DNA of 18,540 nt. Origin: Proteiniphilum sp. UBA4977. Lineage in GTDB: Bacteria; Bacteroidota; Bacteroidia; Bacteroidales; Dysgonomonadaceae. Numbering within the stretch: the first letter of the stretch is position 1; every line of letters starts with the position of its first letter. The notes under the pieces are model-generated. The model ran no database searches, was not told the origin of the DNA, and saw nothing but the letters and a program-made list of their open reading frames with translations. This document shows positions 7,504-15,532 of the stretch, in pieces. The translations under genes were made by a program, and so were the position numbers. The stretch lies in assembly GCA_002398565.1 (NCBI GenBank), contig DGZP01000056.1, positions 23,563 to 42,102 of the forward strand, written 5' to 3'.

Positions 7504-7723
7504 TTATTGTTTAATTAGATCAGTCAGTTCCACTGCCTGAAAAGCCAGATGTACCACACTGCTTTCTATAAGATGCCAATTGTCTCCCGGTCGATCATGG
7601 CAATACAGGAATATTCCCATTTTAAATCTTCTCAGGCATCACCTGATATTCTTCGTGAAAACTCAGCCCCCCGTCAAGGCTTGCCTTGATGGTTATGCGG
7701 TGACGATATTGCTTATGGAGCTG
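7504..7723 (-). pseudogene. Broken 3' end of a sialidase-like (BNR/Asp-box) gene
   Basis: Two adjoining reading frames on the minus strand look like pieces of one protein C-terminus. The first (7723 down to 7622) reads RHRITIKASLDGGLSFHEEY and then QVMPEKI-stop. It contains a clean Asp-box, S-L-D-G-G-L-S-F, in the S-x-D-x-G-x-x-F/W pattern of sialidases. The second (7620 down to 7504), shifted by one base, begins MGIFLYCHDRP and ends SVVHLAFQAVELTDLIK then Gln-stop, resembling the end of Bacteroidales exo-alpha-sialidases (pattern ILYEG...FQ..L.DL.K). The usual residues between the two parts seem to be missing, so a deletion plus a frameshift is likely. There is no start codon or upstream body: the trmN6-like gene ends about 120 bp further up. 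The assignment rests on memory of the family and needs a search. Confidence 0.55.
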
Positions 7724-7847
7724 TTACATCAGGCAATTGAATAATGATCCGTGTTTGTAACAAAGGTACATATAAATCCATCGATTATGAATATCCTTAA
7801 CACAATATGGTATTATTTTTATCGACACGCCATCTTAATCTGCATTA
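7724..7847. other. Non-coding remainder of the 424-bp gap between hpt and the tRNA methyltransferase gene
   Basis: AT-rich sequence with no plausible reading frame. It holds one isolated minus-strand TACCTTTG (7761-7768) that matches the -7 consensus upstream of the sialidase-like remnant but has no -33 partner. The imperfect hairpin ATCTG...CAGAT at 7839-7855 overlaps the trmN6-like stop codon and lacks a T-run. I see nothing else here. Confidence 0.5.
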
Positions 7848-8564
7848 TTACAGATAAAGATAAAATTCATGAAGCAGATCAACGAACTCCGGCGAATACT
7901 GATGATGGGACTGTTCAATGGTCAGTCTGTTCCTAAGCGGATTTCCTACAGGCGTAAGCACCCATTCAGTCAGCAATCTTTTGGGTGCTGAGTCTGGTAA
8001 AGGGAAAACAACAGTTTCTCTTTTCAAAAAAAAACCAAGTTTATCCGAGAGCTGTTTCAACTCCTGCCTCTTGTCGAAGGGCAGAATCAGCGCGAGCAGA
8101 CCATCCTGTTTTAAACAGCATTTGGCTGTACACAGTAATTCCTGCAATGTAAGCGAAACGGAGTGTCTTGCCGTTGTCCGCCCTGCATCGGGAGGTAAGA
8201 GTGAATTTTCGAACCACGGAGGATTGGAGACAATCAGGTCGAACCGCTCCTGCCACAAGCTGGCATAGTCGCGGAAATCACGCAGTTCCACGGTCATTCT
8301 GTCAGCAAATGTAGAATTGTCTGCATTTTTCTTTGCCTGTGCCACAGCTTTCCGGTCTATGTCTATTGCCGTGACACGCGCTCCAGGATTACGCTGCGCC
8401 ATCATCAACGCAATAAGTCCTGTACCGGTCCCCACATCCAGAATATGTTTGCTTTGACCTGCCTCAGTCCATGCTCCCAGCAGAACTCCGTCGGTACCTA
8501 CTTTCATGGCACACTGATCGTGGTACACGGTAAACTGTTTAAAACGAAAAAAAGGATTACTCAT
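7848..8564 (-). CDS. trmN6: tRNA1(Val) (adenine(37)-N6)-methyltransferase, TrmN6/YfiC type
   Basis: A 238-residue SAM-dependent methyltransferase. The SAM-binding motif I LDVGTGTG is at residues 42-49, and the N6-adenine catalytic motif NPPWF is at 114-118. The N-terminal segment FRFKQFTVYHDQCAMKVGTD and the family-type length match TrmN6, which methylates A37 of tRNA-Val. The frame stays open upstream to 8852, but that part overlaps lon and has no homology-like character. The ATG at 8564 starts directly at the conserved MSNPFFRFKQF, so I chose it. A -7 element (TACTTTTG) lies 65 bp upstream, between this gene and the divergent lon. The methyltransferase class is certain; the exact tRNA target is inferred from the family. 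Confidence 0.9.
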   Translation of the reverse strand: MSNPFFRFKQFTVYHDQCAMKVGTDGVLLGAWTEAGQSKHILDVGTGTGLIALMMAQRNPGARVTAIDIDRKAVAQAKKNADNSTFADRMTVELRDFRDYASLWQERFDLIVSNPPWFENSLLPPDAGRTTARHSVSLTLQELLCTAKCCLKQDGLLALILPFDKRQELKQLSDKLGFFLKRETVVFPLPDSAPKRLLTEWVLTPVGNPLRNRLTIEQSHHQYSPEFVDLLHEFYLYL

Positions 8565-8628
8565 TGTCTCTTCCAAATGACCGTCGTCTCTTTGGCATGG
8601 ATTTTGAATATTATACCACACCGGAAAA

Positions 8629-8636
8629 CAAAAGTA
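8629..8636 (-). promoter_or_regulatory. Bacteroidota-type -7 promoter element before the TrmN6-type gene
   Basis: The minus strand reads TACTTTTG, a match to TAnnTTTG, in the 103-bp region between the divergent methyltransferase and lon genes. No -33 TTTG is visible at 19-21 bp. It supports the short methyltransferase start, because it lies upstream of 8564 but inside the longer open frame. Confidence 0.45.
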
Positions 8637-8667
8637 ACAATTTTCCGTTTTGAAGAAGAATAGAAAA

Positions 8668-11127
8668 ATGAAAATGAATCCATTCAAAATAGATACATTA
8701 GGCGACGAAGATTCCGGAGGAAATGTTATTTCATTTATTGCCAGTGACTTCATCGATGGCAATACAGATGTTGATGAAACACATCTTAAGGAATTACTGC
8801 CGATACTTCCCCTGCGCAATACGATTGTTTTCCCCGGAAGTACGCTACCCATCTCCGTGGGCAGAAAAAAATCGCTTGACCTGATAAAATCGCTAGGTAA
8901 AAGACAACGCTATATCGGCCTGGTATGCCAGAAGGACACAAGTGTTGAGAATCCAGAGAAGGAAGATCTTTACCGCATTGGAGTAATTGCCGAGGTCCTT
9001 CGTGTGATCGAACTGGCTGACAACAACTTTAGTATTATCGTGCAGGCTAAAAAACGTTTTGAATGGTTTGAGATGGCGCAAACTGAACCTTTCATCAAGG
9101 CGACCTACAAATTAAGGGATTACGAGCGTGTACCAAAGGAAGACAAGGAATTCAAAGCAATTCTTGACTCCATACGTGATGCAATGCTGCATATGCTGCA
9201 TCTTCTGGGTGAGCCTCCAAAGGAACTGATACAAACCATCAGCAATGAATCCTTTTCCGATATGCTAATCAGCTACTGCGGCACGAACCTCCCTATTGAC
9301 AGCAGAGAGAAGCAAGAGCTGTTGGCTATAAACAATGAAAAAGAACAGGCATACCGCATGCTCATGATTCTCAATCGTGAATCACAGGTACTGGAACTGA
9401 AGATGAACATCCAGCTGAAAACGCGCGAGGATCTGAATCAACAGCAAAAAGAATACTTTCTGCAACAGCAGATTAAAACCATTCAGGAGGAGCTGGGCGG
9501 CAATACGCAGCAGATAGAGATCGATGAATTCCGGAAGAAGGCGAAAAACAAGAAATGGAGCGCCGAAGTGACAGAAACCTTTGAGAAGGAAATACAAAAG
9601 CTGGAACGATTAAATCCGCAATCGCCCGATTATTCTGTACAGTTCGGCTATCTGCAGACTATTCTGGATTTACCCTGGAATGAATACTCCAAAGATAATT
9701 TCAACCTGAAGAATGCACAGAGAATCCTGGACAGGGATCATTTCGGCATGGAAAAGGTGAAAGAACGTATTATTGAGCATCTGGCTGTATTGAAACTGAA
9801 GGGAGATTTAAAGTCGCCAATTCTCTGTTTGTACGGCCCTCCCGGTGTTGGTAAGACCTCACTCGGCAAATCCGTTGCCCAGGCTCTGAACCGCAAGTAT
9901 GTACGCGTATCGCTGGGGGGATTACATGATGAAGCCGAAATCCGCGGTCACCGGCGTACATACATCGGTGCCATCCCCGGTCGTATCATCCAGAATATCC
10001 AGAAAGCGGGCACTTCAAATCCGGTTTTCGTGCTGGATGAGGTAGATAAAATAGGGAATGATTTCCGTGGTGATCCCTCGTCCGCCCTTCTGGAGGTACT
10101 CGATCCTGAACAAAACATGGCTTTTCACGACAATTATCTCTCCATCGATTACGATTTGTCGAAGGTGCTCTTTATTGCCACTGCAAATAATCTGAATACT
10201 ATTCCACAGCCACTGCTCGATCGCATGGAACTGATCAATGTGGGTGGATATATCACGGAAGAAAAAGTGGAGATTGCTTACCGGCACCTGGTTCCAAAGG
10301 AGCTTGACAACCACGGAATAAAGAAAGGTAGTTTTATCATTCCAAAATCTGTGCTGCAAAAAATAGTGGAGCATTATACCCGTGAGTCAGGTGTCCGCGA
10401 GCTGAACAAGAAGATTGCCAAAGTAATGCGCAAGGTGGCCCGCAGAATTGCATCAGACGAGCCTTATCCGAAAGCATTAAAGATATCCGATCTGAAAGAA
10501 TATCTTGGTCCGGAGGAGTTTGCCAGGGAAAGGTACCAGGGCAATGAATACGCCGGTGTGGTGACCGGTCTTGCCTGGACGGCTGTGGGTGGCGAGATTC
10601 TATTTGTGGAAAGTTCGCTCAGCAAAGGCAAGGGTTCTAAATTAACCCTTACCGGCAATCTGGGTGAGGTGATGAAAGAATCGGCAATGCTGGCTATGGA
10701 ATACATCCACTCACATGCACAGGAACTGGATATCGATCCCGATATATTTGAGAACTGGAATGCACACATCCACGTTCCCGAAGGAGCCATTCCAAAAGAC
10801 GGGCCCTCTGCCGGCATTACGATGATCACTTCGCTGGCCTCCATCTACACGCAACGTAAAGTACGTCCCAACCTGGCTATGACGGGTGAGATCACATTGC
10901 GGGGTAAAGTGCTTCCCGTGGGAGGCATACGAGAAAAGATTCTCGCCGCAAAGCGAGCCGAAATAACCGACATTATTCTTTGTAAAGAAAACCGGAAAGA
11001 TATTGATGAAATTAAAGCCGAGTACGTAAAGGGACTTACTTTTCATTATGTAAGCGACGTCAGGGAGGTGATAGATCTGGCACTGCTGGAAGGAAAAGTA
11101 ACAAACGCTAGAAATTTCAGCTCGTAA
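8668..11127 (+). CDS. lon: ATP-dependent protease Lon (LonA type)
   Basis: An 819-residue LonA protease, which unfolds and degrades damaged and regulatory proteins in the cytoplasm. The N-terminal substrate-binding domain starts near residue 42 (LPILPLRNTIVFPG) and is followed by a long charged coiled coil. The AAA+ domain has Walker A GPPGVGKT at residues 390-397 and Walker B VFVLDE at 453-458. The protease domain has the catalytic dyad S714 (PKDGPSAG) and K757 (GGIREKILAAKRA), 43 residues apart as in E. coli Lon. The frame also opens at a TTG at 8650; I chose ATG 8668, though ATG 8674 is equally possible. It is divergent from the methyltransferase gene and ends in a strong terminator. No clear promoter or heat-shock element was seen before it. 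Confidence 0.97.
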   Translation: MKMNPFKIDTLGDEDSGGNVISFIASDFIDGNTDVDETHLKELLPILPLRNTIVFPGSTLPISVGRKKSLDLIKSLGKRQRYIGLVCQKDTSVENPEKEDLYRIGVIAEVLRVIELADNNFSIIVQAKKRFEWFEMAQTEPFIKATYKLRDYERVPKEDKEFKAILDSIRDAMLHMLHLLGEPPKELIQTISNESFSDMLISYCGTNLPIDSREKQELLAINNEKEQAYRMLMILNRESQVLELKMNIQLKTREDLNQQQKEYFLQQQIKTIQEELGGNTQQIEIDEFRKKAKNKKWSAEVTETFEKEIQKLERLNPQSPDYSVQFGYLQTILDLPWNEYSKDNFNLKNAQRILDRDHFGMEKVKERIIEHLAVLKLKGDLKSPILCLYGPPGVGKTSLGKSVAQALNRKYVRVSLGGLHDEAEIRGHRRTYIGAIPGRIIQNIQKAGTSNPVFVLDEVDKIGNDFRGDPSSALLEVLDPEQNMAFHDNYLSIDYDLSKVLFIATANNLNTIPQPLLDRMELINVGGYITEEKVEIAYRHLVPKELDNHGIKKGSFIIPKSVLQKIVEHYTRESGVRELNKKIAKVMRKVARRIASDEPYPKALKISDLKEYLGPEEFARERYQGNEYAGVVTGLAWTAVGGEILFVESSLSKGKGSKLTLTGNLGEVMKESAMLAMEYIHSHAQELDIDPDIFENWNAHIHVPEGAIPKDGPSAGITMITSLASIYTQRKVRPNLAMTGEITLRGKVLPVGGIREKILAAKRAEITDIILCKENRKDIDEIKAEYVKGLTFHYVSDVREVIDLALLEGKVTNARNFSS

Positions 11128-11138
11128 ACGTAAAAATA

Positions 11139-11182
11139 TATATTAAAAAACCCCTTTCGATGAAAGGGGTTTTTTTAATATC
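11139..11182. terminator. Bidirectional terminator between lon and the ECF sigma gene
   Basis: A perfect 14-bp stem (11145-11158 with 11162-11175) with a 3-nt loop GAT. The stem is A-rich then C-rich on one arm and G-rich then T-rich on the other. It lies about 15 bp after the lon stop and also about 15-20 bp past the stop of the convergent sigma factor gene, so it ends both transcripts. Confidence 0.95.
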
Positions 11183-11197
11183 AAGAAAAAAACAAGT

Positions 11198-11722
11198 TTA
11201 TTCAGCATAAAATCTGAAATCTTTCAGCATCTCCTGCAGCCTTTTACGGGCAAAGAATATCCTGCTCTTTACTGTTCCAATAGGCAGTGCAAGGTGCTTT
11301 GCAATTTCTTCATATTTAAAACCGGACACATGCATGGAGAAAGGCACTTTATACTCATCGGTAAAACTGCCTATTGCCTTGTTGATCTCCTTGATGGTGT
11401 AAGCTCCGTCCGGCGTATCAAAACCGGAGTCCTGAGGAAGGTTCAGATGATAGAGATTTTCTGTTTTGTCGATAATGGTCTGACTTCTGACAATTTTGCG
11501 ATAATTATTTACAAAAATATTATGCATAATGGTGAATACCCATCCTTTGAAATTCACATTTTCATAATACTTTTCCCTGTTGTCTAATACACGGAGTGTA
11601 GTTTCCTGCAACAAATCCTTTGCTTCTTCTCTATCGGCAGTCAATGTCAGTGCGAAGTTGAACATATTGTCCTGCAAGCTTAAGAGCTGTTTTTCGAAAG
11701 AAATCTTTGTCTTCATAAGCAT
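11198..11722 (-). CDS. ECF-type RNA polymerase sigma factor (sigma-70 family)
   Basis: A 174-residue extracytoplasmic-function sigma factor. Region 2, which binds core polymerase and the -10 element, spans about residues 18-80 (AKDLLQETTLRVLDN and FKGWVFTIMHNIFVNNYRK). Region 4, with its helix-turn-helix, spans about 110-168 (FKYEEIAKHLALPIGTVKSR and ARKRLQEML). There is no region 1.1 or 3, as usual for ECF factors. No anti-sigma gene adjoins it: downstream is the lon terminator, and upstream is the divergent htpG. It is therefore controlled by its own level, by an unlinked partner or by other means. ATG 11722 and ATG 11716 are both possible starts. The neighbours lon and htpG hint at a stress role, but this is only inference. 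Confidence 0.93.
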   Translation of the reverse strand: MLMKTKISFEKQLLSLQDNMFNFALTLTADREEAKDLLQETTLRVLDNREKYYENVNFKGWVFTIMHNIFVNNYRKIVRSQTIIDKTENLYHLNLPQDSGFDTPDGAYTIKEINKAIGSFTDEYKVPFSMHVSGFKYEEIAKHLALPIGTVKSRIFFARKRLQEMLKDFRFYAE

Positions 11723-11745
11723 GACTTTTAAAATTGTGTTACATG

Positions 11746-11774
11746 CAAATATAAAGAGATAAATTTACAACAAA
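11746..11774 (-). promoter_or_regulatory. Candidate promoter of the ECF sigma gene
   Basis: On the minus strand TTTG (11774-11771) is followed 17 bp later by TATATTTG (11753-11746), a match to the Bacteroidota -33/-7 layout with a spacer about two bases short. It ends 24 bp before the sigma factor start codon. Confidence 0.5.
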
Positions 11775-11982
11775 AGATGTTTTCTACAAAAAAACGGCTA
11801 ACGATTGTTAATAAAAAAATATTATATATCAATCATCTTATTATAAGCATATTAAATAGCTATTTTTTTACGTAATTTCCCATTAATCAGCCATAAATTA
11901 TATTGATTTAATTACGGCATACTATTTGCAACATCCTTTTCCGGGCAACAACCTGACAATGTTAAAATATAATTGATAATAT

Positions 11983-13878
11983 ATGATACAAAAAGGACAA
12001 ATTGGGGTAACTACAGACAACATTTTCCCCATCATTAAAAAGTTTTTATATAGCGATCACGAGATTTTTTTGCGTGAAATTGTATCCAATGCGGTCGATG
12101 CTACACAAAAGATCAGGACACTTTCAGACGTGGGTGAGTTCAAGGGTGACCTGGGAAACCTTTCAGTGAGGGTATCCATCGACAAAAAAAAGAAGACGCT
12201 TACCATATCTGACCGTGGCATCGGGATGACATCAGAGGAGGTTGACAAATACATCAACCAGATCGCCCTCTCTTCTGCCAACGATTTTCTGGATCAGTAC
12301 AAAGATAATACAAATGCCATCATCGGTCACTTCGGACTTGGGTTCTATTCCTCCTTCATGGTATCGAAAAAGGTGGAGATCGTAACAAAGTCGTACAAAG
12401 AGGAGACTCCCGCCGTGAAATGGTCGTGCAACGGTACGCCGGATTTCACCATGGAAGAGGTAGACAAACCGGACCGAGGCACCGACATTATTCTCTACCT
12501 CGACGATGAAAACAAAGAATTTCTGGAAAAAGACAAGATTGACTCACTATTAAAGAAATACTGCCGGTTCCTTCCCATTCCGGTTATTTTCGGCAAAAAG
12601 CAGGAGTGGAAGGATGGCAAATATGTCGACACAGAGGAAGATAACGTGATAAACGATACAACTCCTCTGTGGAAACAGAAACCAGCCGGCCTGGAAGAGA
12701 AGGATTACCTGAAATTTTACCGTGAGCTCTACCCTTTATCAATGATGGAGGAACCAATGTTCTGGATCCACTTGAACGTGGATTACCCGTTCAACCTCAC
12801 AGGGATCCTCTACTTCCCGAAAATAAAGAACAATCTCGATCTGCAGCGTAATAAGATCCAGCTATACAGCAATCAGGTTTTCGTGACCGATTCGGTAGAA
12901 GGAATTGTTCCGGAGTTCCTTACACTCCTTCATGGTGTGATCGATTCACCCGACATTCCATTGAATGTATCCCGCTCATATCTTCAAAGCGATCAGAATG
13001 TGAAGAAGATATCAGGTCACATCACTAAAAAAGTAGCTGATAAACTGGAAGAACTTTTTAAAAAAGAACGATCCCAATTTGAGCAGAAGTGGGACAGTCT
13101 GAAACTATTCATCGCTTACGGAATGCTCTCTGAGGAGAAATTCTATGACAGAGCATACAAATTTGCACTGTTGAAAAATATCGACGACAAATATTTTACC
13201 CTCGACGAATACAAATCGTTGATTGAAGGAGTACAAACCGACAAGAGCGGGGAACTCATCTGTCTCTATGCCGGCGACAGGGAAATGCAGTATGCGCACA
13301 TCGATGCTGCCAAAGAGAAGGGATACGATGTGCTGCTGATGGACGGTCAGCTGGATATTCACTGGATGGGGCTACTGGAACAGAAGCAGGGTAAAATCCG
13401 GTTTGTGCGGGTCGATAGCGATACGGTAGAACATCTGATAGAAAAAGAGGAAAAAGAGAATGTTACACTCACGGACAAACAGAAGGAGAATGTCACAGAA
13501 GCGGTGAAATCTCAACTGCCCGTGATGGAAAAAACCGAATTTGGTGTAGACTTCAAGTTTCTGGGTAAAACATCAAGACCCGTACAGATTACCCAAAATG
13601 AATTCTCACGCCGTATGAAGGAGATGGCTGCAATGCAGCAGCAGATGGCTTTTTACGGTGAGATGCCTGATACCTATCAGGTTGTGCTGAATGTAGATCA
13701 TCCACTGATTAAACTACTCATCAACGAGAGTGAGGACAAGGAAAAGGAGGAACTTATTGCACAGATAACATCCGATGGCAAACTCAAACAGATGGTCGAT
13801 CTGGCCTTACTTTCCGGTGGTCTGCTGAAAGGTGAGGCACTGAGCGATTTTGTGAAACGCGGTTTCCAGACAATATGA
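11983..13878 (+). CDS. htpG: Molecular chaperone HtpG (bacterial Hsp90)
   Basis: A 631-residue Hsp90 chaperone that folds and stabilises client proteins in the cytoplasm. The N-terminal ATPase (GHKL fold) holds E32 and N36 in EIFLREIVSNAVDA, D77-x-G79-x-G81 in ISDRGIGM, and GHFGLGFYSSFMVSKKVEI. The middle domain includes IHLNVDYPFNLTGILYFPK and the client/ATP segment PLNVSRSYLQSD. The dimerisation domain ends GGLLKGEALSDFVKRGF. The length is near that of E. coli HtpG. As I recall, the Bacteroides homologues are about 50 residues longer because of a charged coiled-coil insert near the C-terminus; here a short Glu/Lys-rich stretch, about 10 residues long, stands in its place. The gene heads an operon with coaA (21 bp gap) and diverges from the sigma factor gene across 260 bp of AT-rich DNA. 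A near-match to the -7 element (TACTATTTG) ends about 55 bp before the start. Confidence 0.96.
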   Translation: MIQKGQIGVTTDNIFPIIKKFLYSDHEIFLREIVSNAVDATQKIRTLSDVGEFKGDLGNLSVRVSIDKKKKTLTISDRGIGMTSEEVDKYINQIALSSANDFLDQYKDNTNAIIGHFGLGFYSSFMVSKKVEIVTKSYKEETPAVKWSCNGTPDFTMEEVDKPDRGTDIILYLDDENKEFLEKDKIDSLLKKYCRFLPIPVIFGKKQEWKDGKYVDTEEDNVINDTTPLWKQKPAGLEEKDYLKFYRELYPLSMMEEPMFWIHLNVDYPFNLTGILYFPKIKNNLDLQRNKIQLYSNQVFVTDSVEGIVPEFLTLLHGVIDSPDIPLNVSRSYLQSDQNVKKISGHITKKVADKLEELFKKERSQFEQKWDSLKLFIAYGMLSEEKFYDRAYKFALLKNIDDKYFTLDEYKSLIEGVQTDKSGELICLYAGDREMQYAHIDAAKEKGYDVLLMDGQLDIHWMGLLEQKQGKIRFVRVDSDTVEHLIEKEEKENVTLTDKQKENVTEAVKSQLPVMEKTEFGVDFKFLGKTSRPVQITQNEFSRRMKEMAAMQQQMAFYGEMPDTYQVVLNVDHPLIKLLINESEDKEKEELIAQITSDGKLKQMVDLALLSGGLLKGEALSDFVKRGFQTI

Positions 13879-13899
13879 AAGTAATTAGATAAGTACCCA

Positions 13900-14850
13900 A
13901 TGAACAAGGCCTACGAGGTAACCTACTCCCCCTTTCGTGCATTTACCCGCGAAGAATGGCGGAAACTGGAAGAACATCCCATGTTTCCTGTTTCAGACAT
14001 CGATCTTACAGCATTACGGGCACTCAACGAGCCACTCACGCTTGAGGAGGTGGAAGATATATACATTCCAATGATCCGGTTGTTGCAGATACATCTCACC
14101 CACTATCGGAATCTGCACAATGAAAGGGATCAGTTTTTCGATAACACCAGCAAGCCCATTCCCTACATTATCGGCATCGCAGGGAGTGTGGCGGCAGGAA
14201 AGAGCACCACGGCCCGTGTTCTTCAGAAACTTCTCTCCATGACCCCCGGACAGCCAAAGGTAGAACTTATCACGACCGACGGTTTTTTATATCATAATGC
14301 AGAACTGGAGCGACGGGGAATATTGAACCGAAAGGGATTTCCGGAAAGTTACGATGCCAAACGGCTTCTTTCCTTCCTCGCTGGTGTAAAATCGGGCAAA
14401 GAGCTGCTGGAGGTTCCTTGTTATTCTCATTTATATTACGATGTGATTCCCGGGAGTATACAGACTATTACACGGCCCGACATACTGATCGTGGAAGGAA
14501 TAAACGTACTGCAGGTCTCCTTAAATAAAAAGACACGCCGGCGTGTCTTCGTATCCGATTTTTTCGATTTTTCCATCTACGTGGACGCCAGCGAAAAGAA
14601 TCTGCGCGAATGGTACCTGGAGCGATTCAAAAAACTGCAGCAGACCGCCTTTCAGGATCCGGACTCCTACTTTCACAAATATGCATCTTATCCGGAAAAA
14701 GAACTGATGAAGTTTGCCAGCGAAATATGGGAAGAGATCAACCTGTTGAACCTGGAAGAAAACATACTCCCCACCCGGTTTCGTGCCGATTTGATCCTGG
14801 AGAAGGGGGAATGCCATTTTGTCAGAGGTGTCCGCATACGGAAAATTTAA
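13900..14850 (+). CDS. coaA: Type I pantothenate kinase (CoaA)
   Basis: A 316-residue kinase that phosphorylates pantothenate with ATP, the first and controlled step of coenzyme A synthesis. The length is the same as E. coli CoaA. Residue numbers of the key sites match it too: the P-loop G95-SVAAGKS with K101, D127 in TTDGFLY, and Y175 and H177 in CYSHLYYD. The motif GFPESYD is also present. It follows htpG by 21 bp and is probably in the same transcript. Many Bacteroidales, as I recall, rely on the type III enzyme CoaX, so a type I gene is less common and could have been acquired; base use here does not stand out from the neighbours by eye. Confidence 0.96.
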   Translation: MNKAYEVTYSPFRAFTREEWRKLEEHPMFPVSDIDLTALRALNEPLTLEEVEDIYIPMIRLLQIHLTHYRNLHNERDQFFDNTSKPIPYIIGIAGSVAAGKSTTARVLQKLLSMTPGQPKVELITTDGFLYHNAELERRGILNRKGFPESYDAKRLLSFLAGVKSGKELLEVPCYSHLYYDVIPGSIQTITRPDILIVEGINVLQVSLNKKTRRRVFVSDFFDFSIYVDASEKNLREWYLERFKKLQQTAFQDPDSYFHKYASYPEKELMKFASEIWEEINLLNLEENILPTRFRADLILEKGECHFVRGVRIRKI

Positions 14851-14928
14851 CCACACCACCCTGGCCAGCAACTTCACTGATTTTCACCGGTTGTTGTTTT
14901 GCTCGTAAAAAAAATATCTCAGAAAAAA

Positions 14929-14959
14929 TTGCATTTAATAAATAAAGTTTTTATCTTTG
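14929..14959 (+). promoter_or_regulatory. Promoter of greA (-33 TTG, -7 TATCTTTG)
   Basis: TTG at 14929-14931 and TATCTTTG at 14952-14959 are separated by 20 bp, the best match in the window to the Bacteroidota promoter layout TTTG-(19-21)-TAnnTTTG. Transcription should begin near 14965, giving a leader of about 90 nt before the greA start. Confidence 0.75.
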
Positions 14960-14980
14960 TGTCAATTACATCATGAAAAG

Positions 14981-15026
14981 GGGGTTCCGGTCTTATTCAG
15001 AGAGGCCGGAATTCTTTTTCTTTATG
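14981..15026 (+). promoter_or_regulatory. Terminator-like hairpin in the greA leader (candidate attenuator)
   Basis: TTCCGG (14985-14990) pairs with CCGGAA (15006-15011). The stem can be extended inward (TCTT with GAGG-type pairs, including wobbles) and outward (GGGG with TTCT) to about 14 bp around a 7-nt loop. It is followed directly by the T-rich run TTCTTTTTCTTT. It lies after the greA promoter and about 30 bp before the start codon. The same shape could instead stop readthrough from coaA, but the promoter lies upstream of it. Confidence 0.6.
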
Positions 15027-15056
15027 TTATGTTTTCAACCAATAAACAAAAAAATT

Positions 15057-15527
15057 ATGGCAGTAACTTACATGACTGAAGAGGGCCTTCGGAAATTGAA
15101 AGAAGAATTGATAGAGATGGAATCTGTACAGCGGCCCGACATATCGCGACAGATTGCAGAGGCAAGAGACAAGGGCGACTTATCGGAAAATGCCGAATAC
15201 GATGCCGCCAAAGAGGCACAGGGCTTGTTGGAAGCAAAGATTGCACAGCTGAAGAGCCTGATGGCGACTGCGCGGCTGATCGACGAGAGCGCCATTGGCA
15301 CGGATGAAGTAAAGATAATGAATAAGGTCACCATCAAAAATATGCACACCAAAAGAACGATGACCTACACCCTGGTGTCTGAAAACGAGGCCGATTTAAA
15401 AAGTGGCAAGATTGCTGTCAATACGCCCATCGCACAAGGGTTGCTTGGCAAGAAGGTGGGCGATATTGCCGAAATTGTTGTTCCCTCGGGAACCATGACT
15501 TTTGAAGTGATAGAGATTTCTATTTGA
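15057..15527 (+). CDS. greA: Transcription elongation factor GreA
   Basis: A 156-residue GreA. It enters the secondary channel of RNA polymerase and promotes cleavage of backtracked RNA. The N-terminal coiled coil carries the acidic tip motif GDLSENAEYDAAKEAQG, with D41 and E44 at the same positions as the key residues of E. coli GreA. The C-terminal globular domain follows, with NTPIAQGLLGKKVGD. The frame is open upstream to an ATG at 14973, but that extension (28 residues with a run of Phe) encodes the leader hairpin. The GreA N-terminus begins at MAVTYMTEEGL, so 15057 is chosen. The HIT gene follows after 5 bp. Confidence 0.97.
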   Translation: MAVTYMTEEGLRKLKEELIEMESVQRPDISRQIAEARDKGDLSENAEYDAAKEAQGLLEAKIAQLKSLMATARLIDESAIGTDEVKIMNKVTIKNMHTKRTMTYTLVSENEADLKSGKIAVNTPIAQGLLGKKVGDIAEIVVPSGTMTFEVIEISI

Positions 15528-15532
15528 TAATA

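Noticed and set aside
7839..7855. ATCTG...CAGAT hairpin at the end of the methyltransferase gene
   Set aside because: A 5-bp stem with a 7-nt loop overlapping the stop codon and no T-run; probably chance.
8565..8852. N-terminal extension of the methyltransferase frame up to 8852
   Set aside because: It overlaps the lon coding region on the other strand, adds residues unlike the family, and the conserved N-terminus begins at the ATG at 8564.
14973..15056. Upstream in-frame ATG of greA adding 28 residues
   Set aside because: The extension encodes the leader hairpin and a run of Phe; GreA family proteins begin at 15057.
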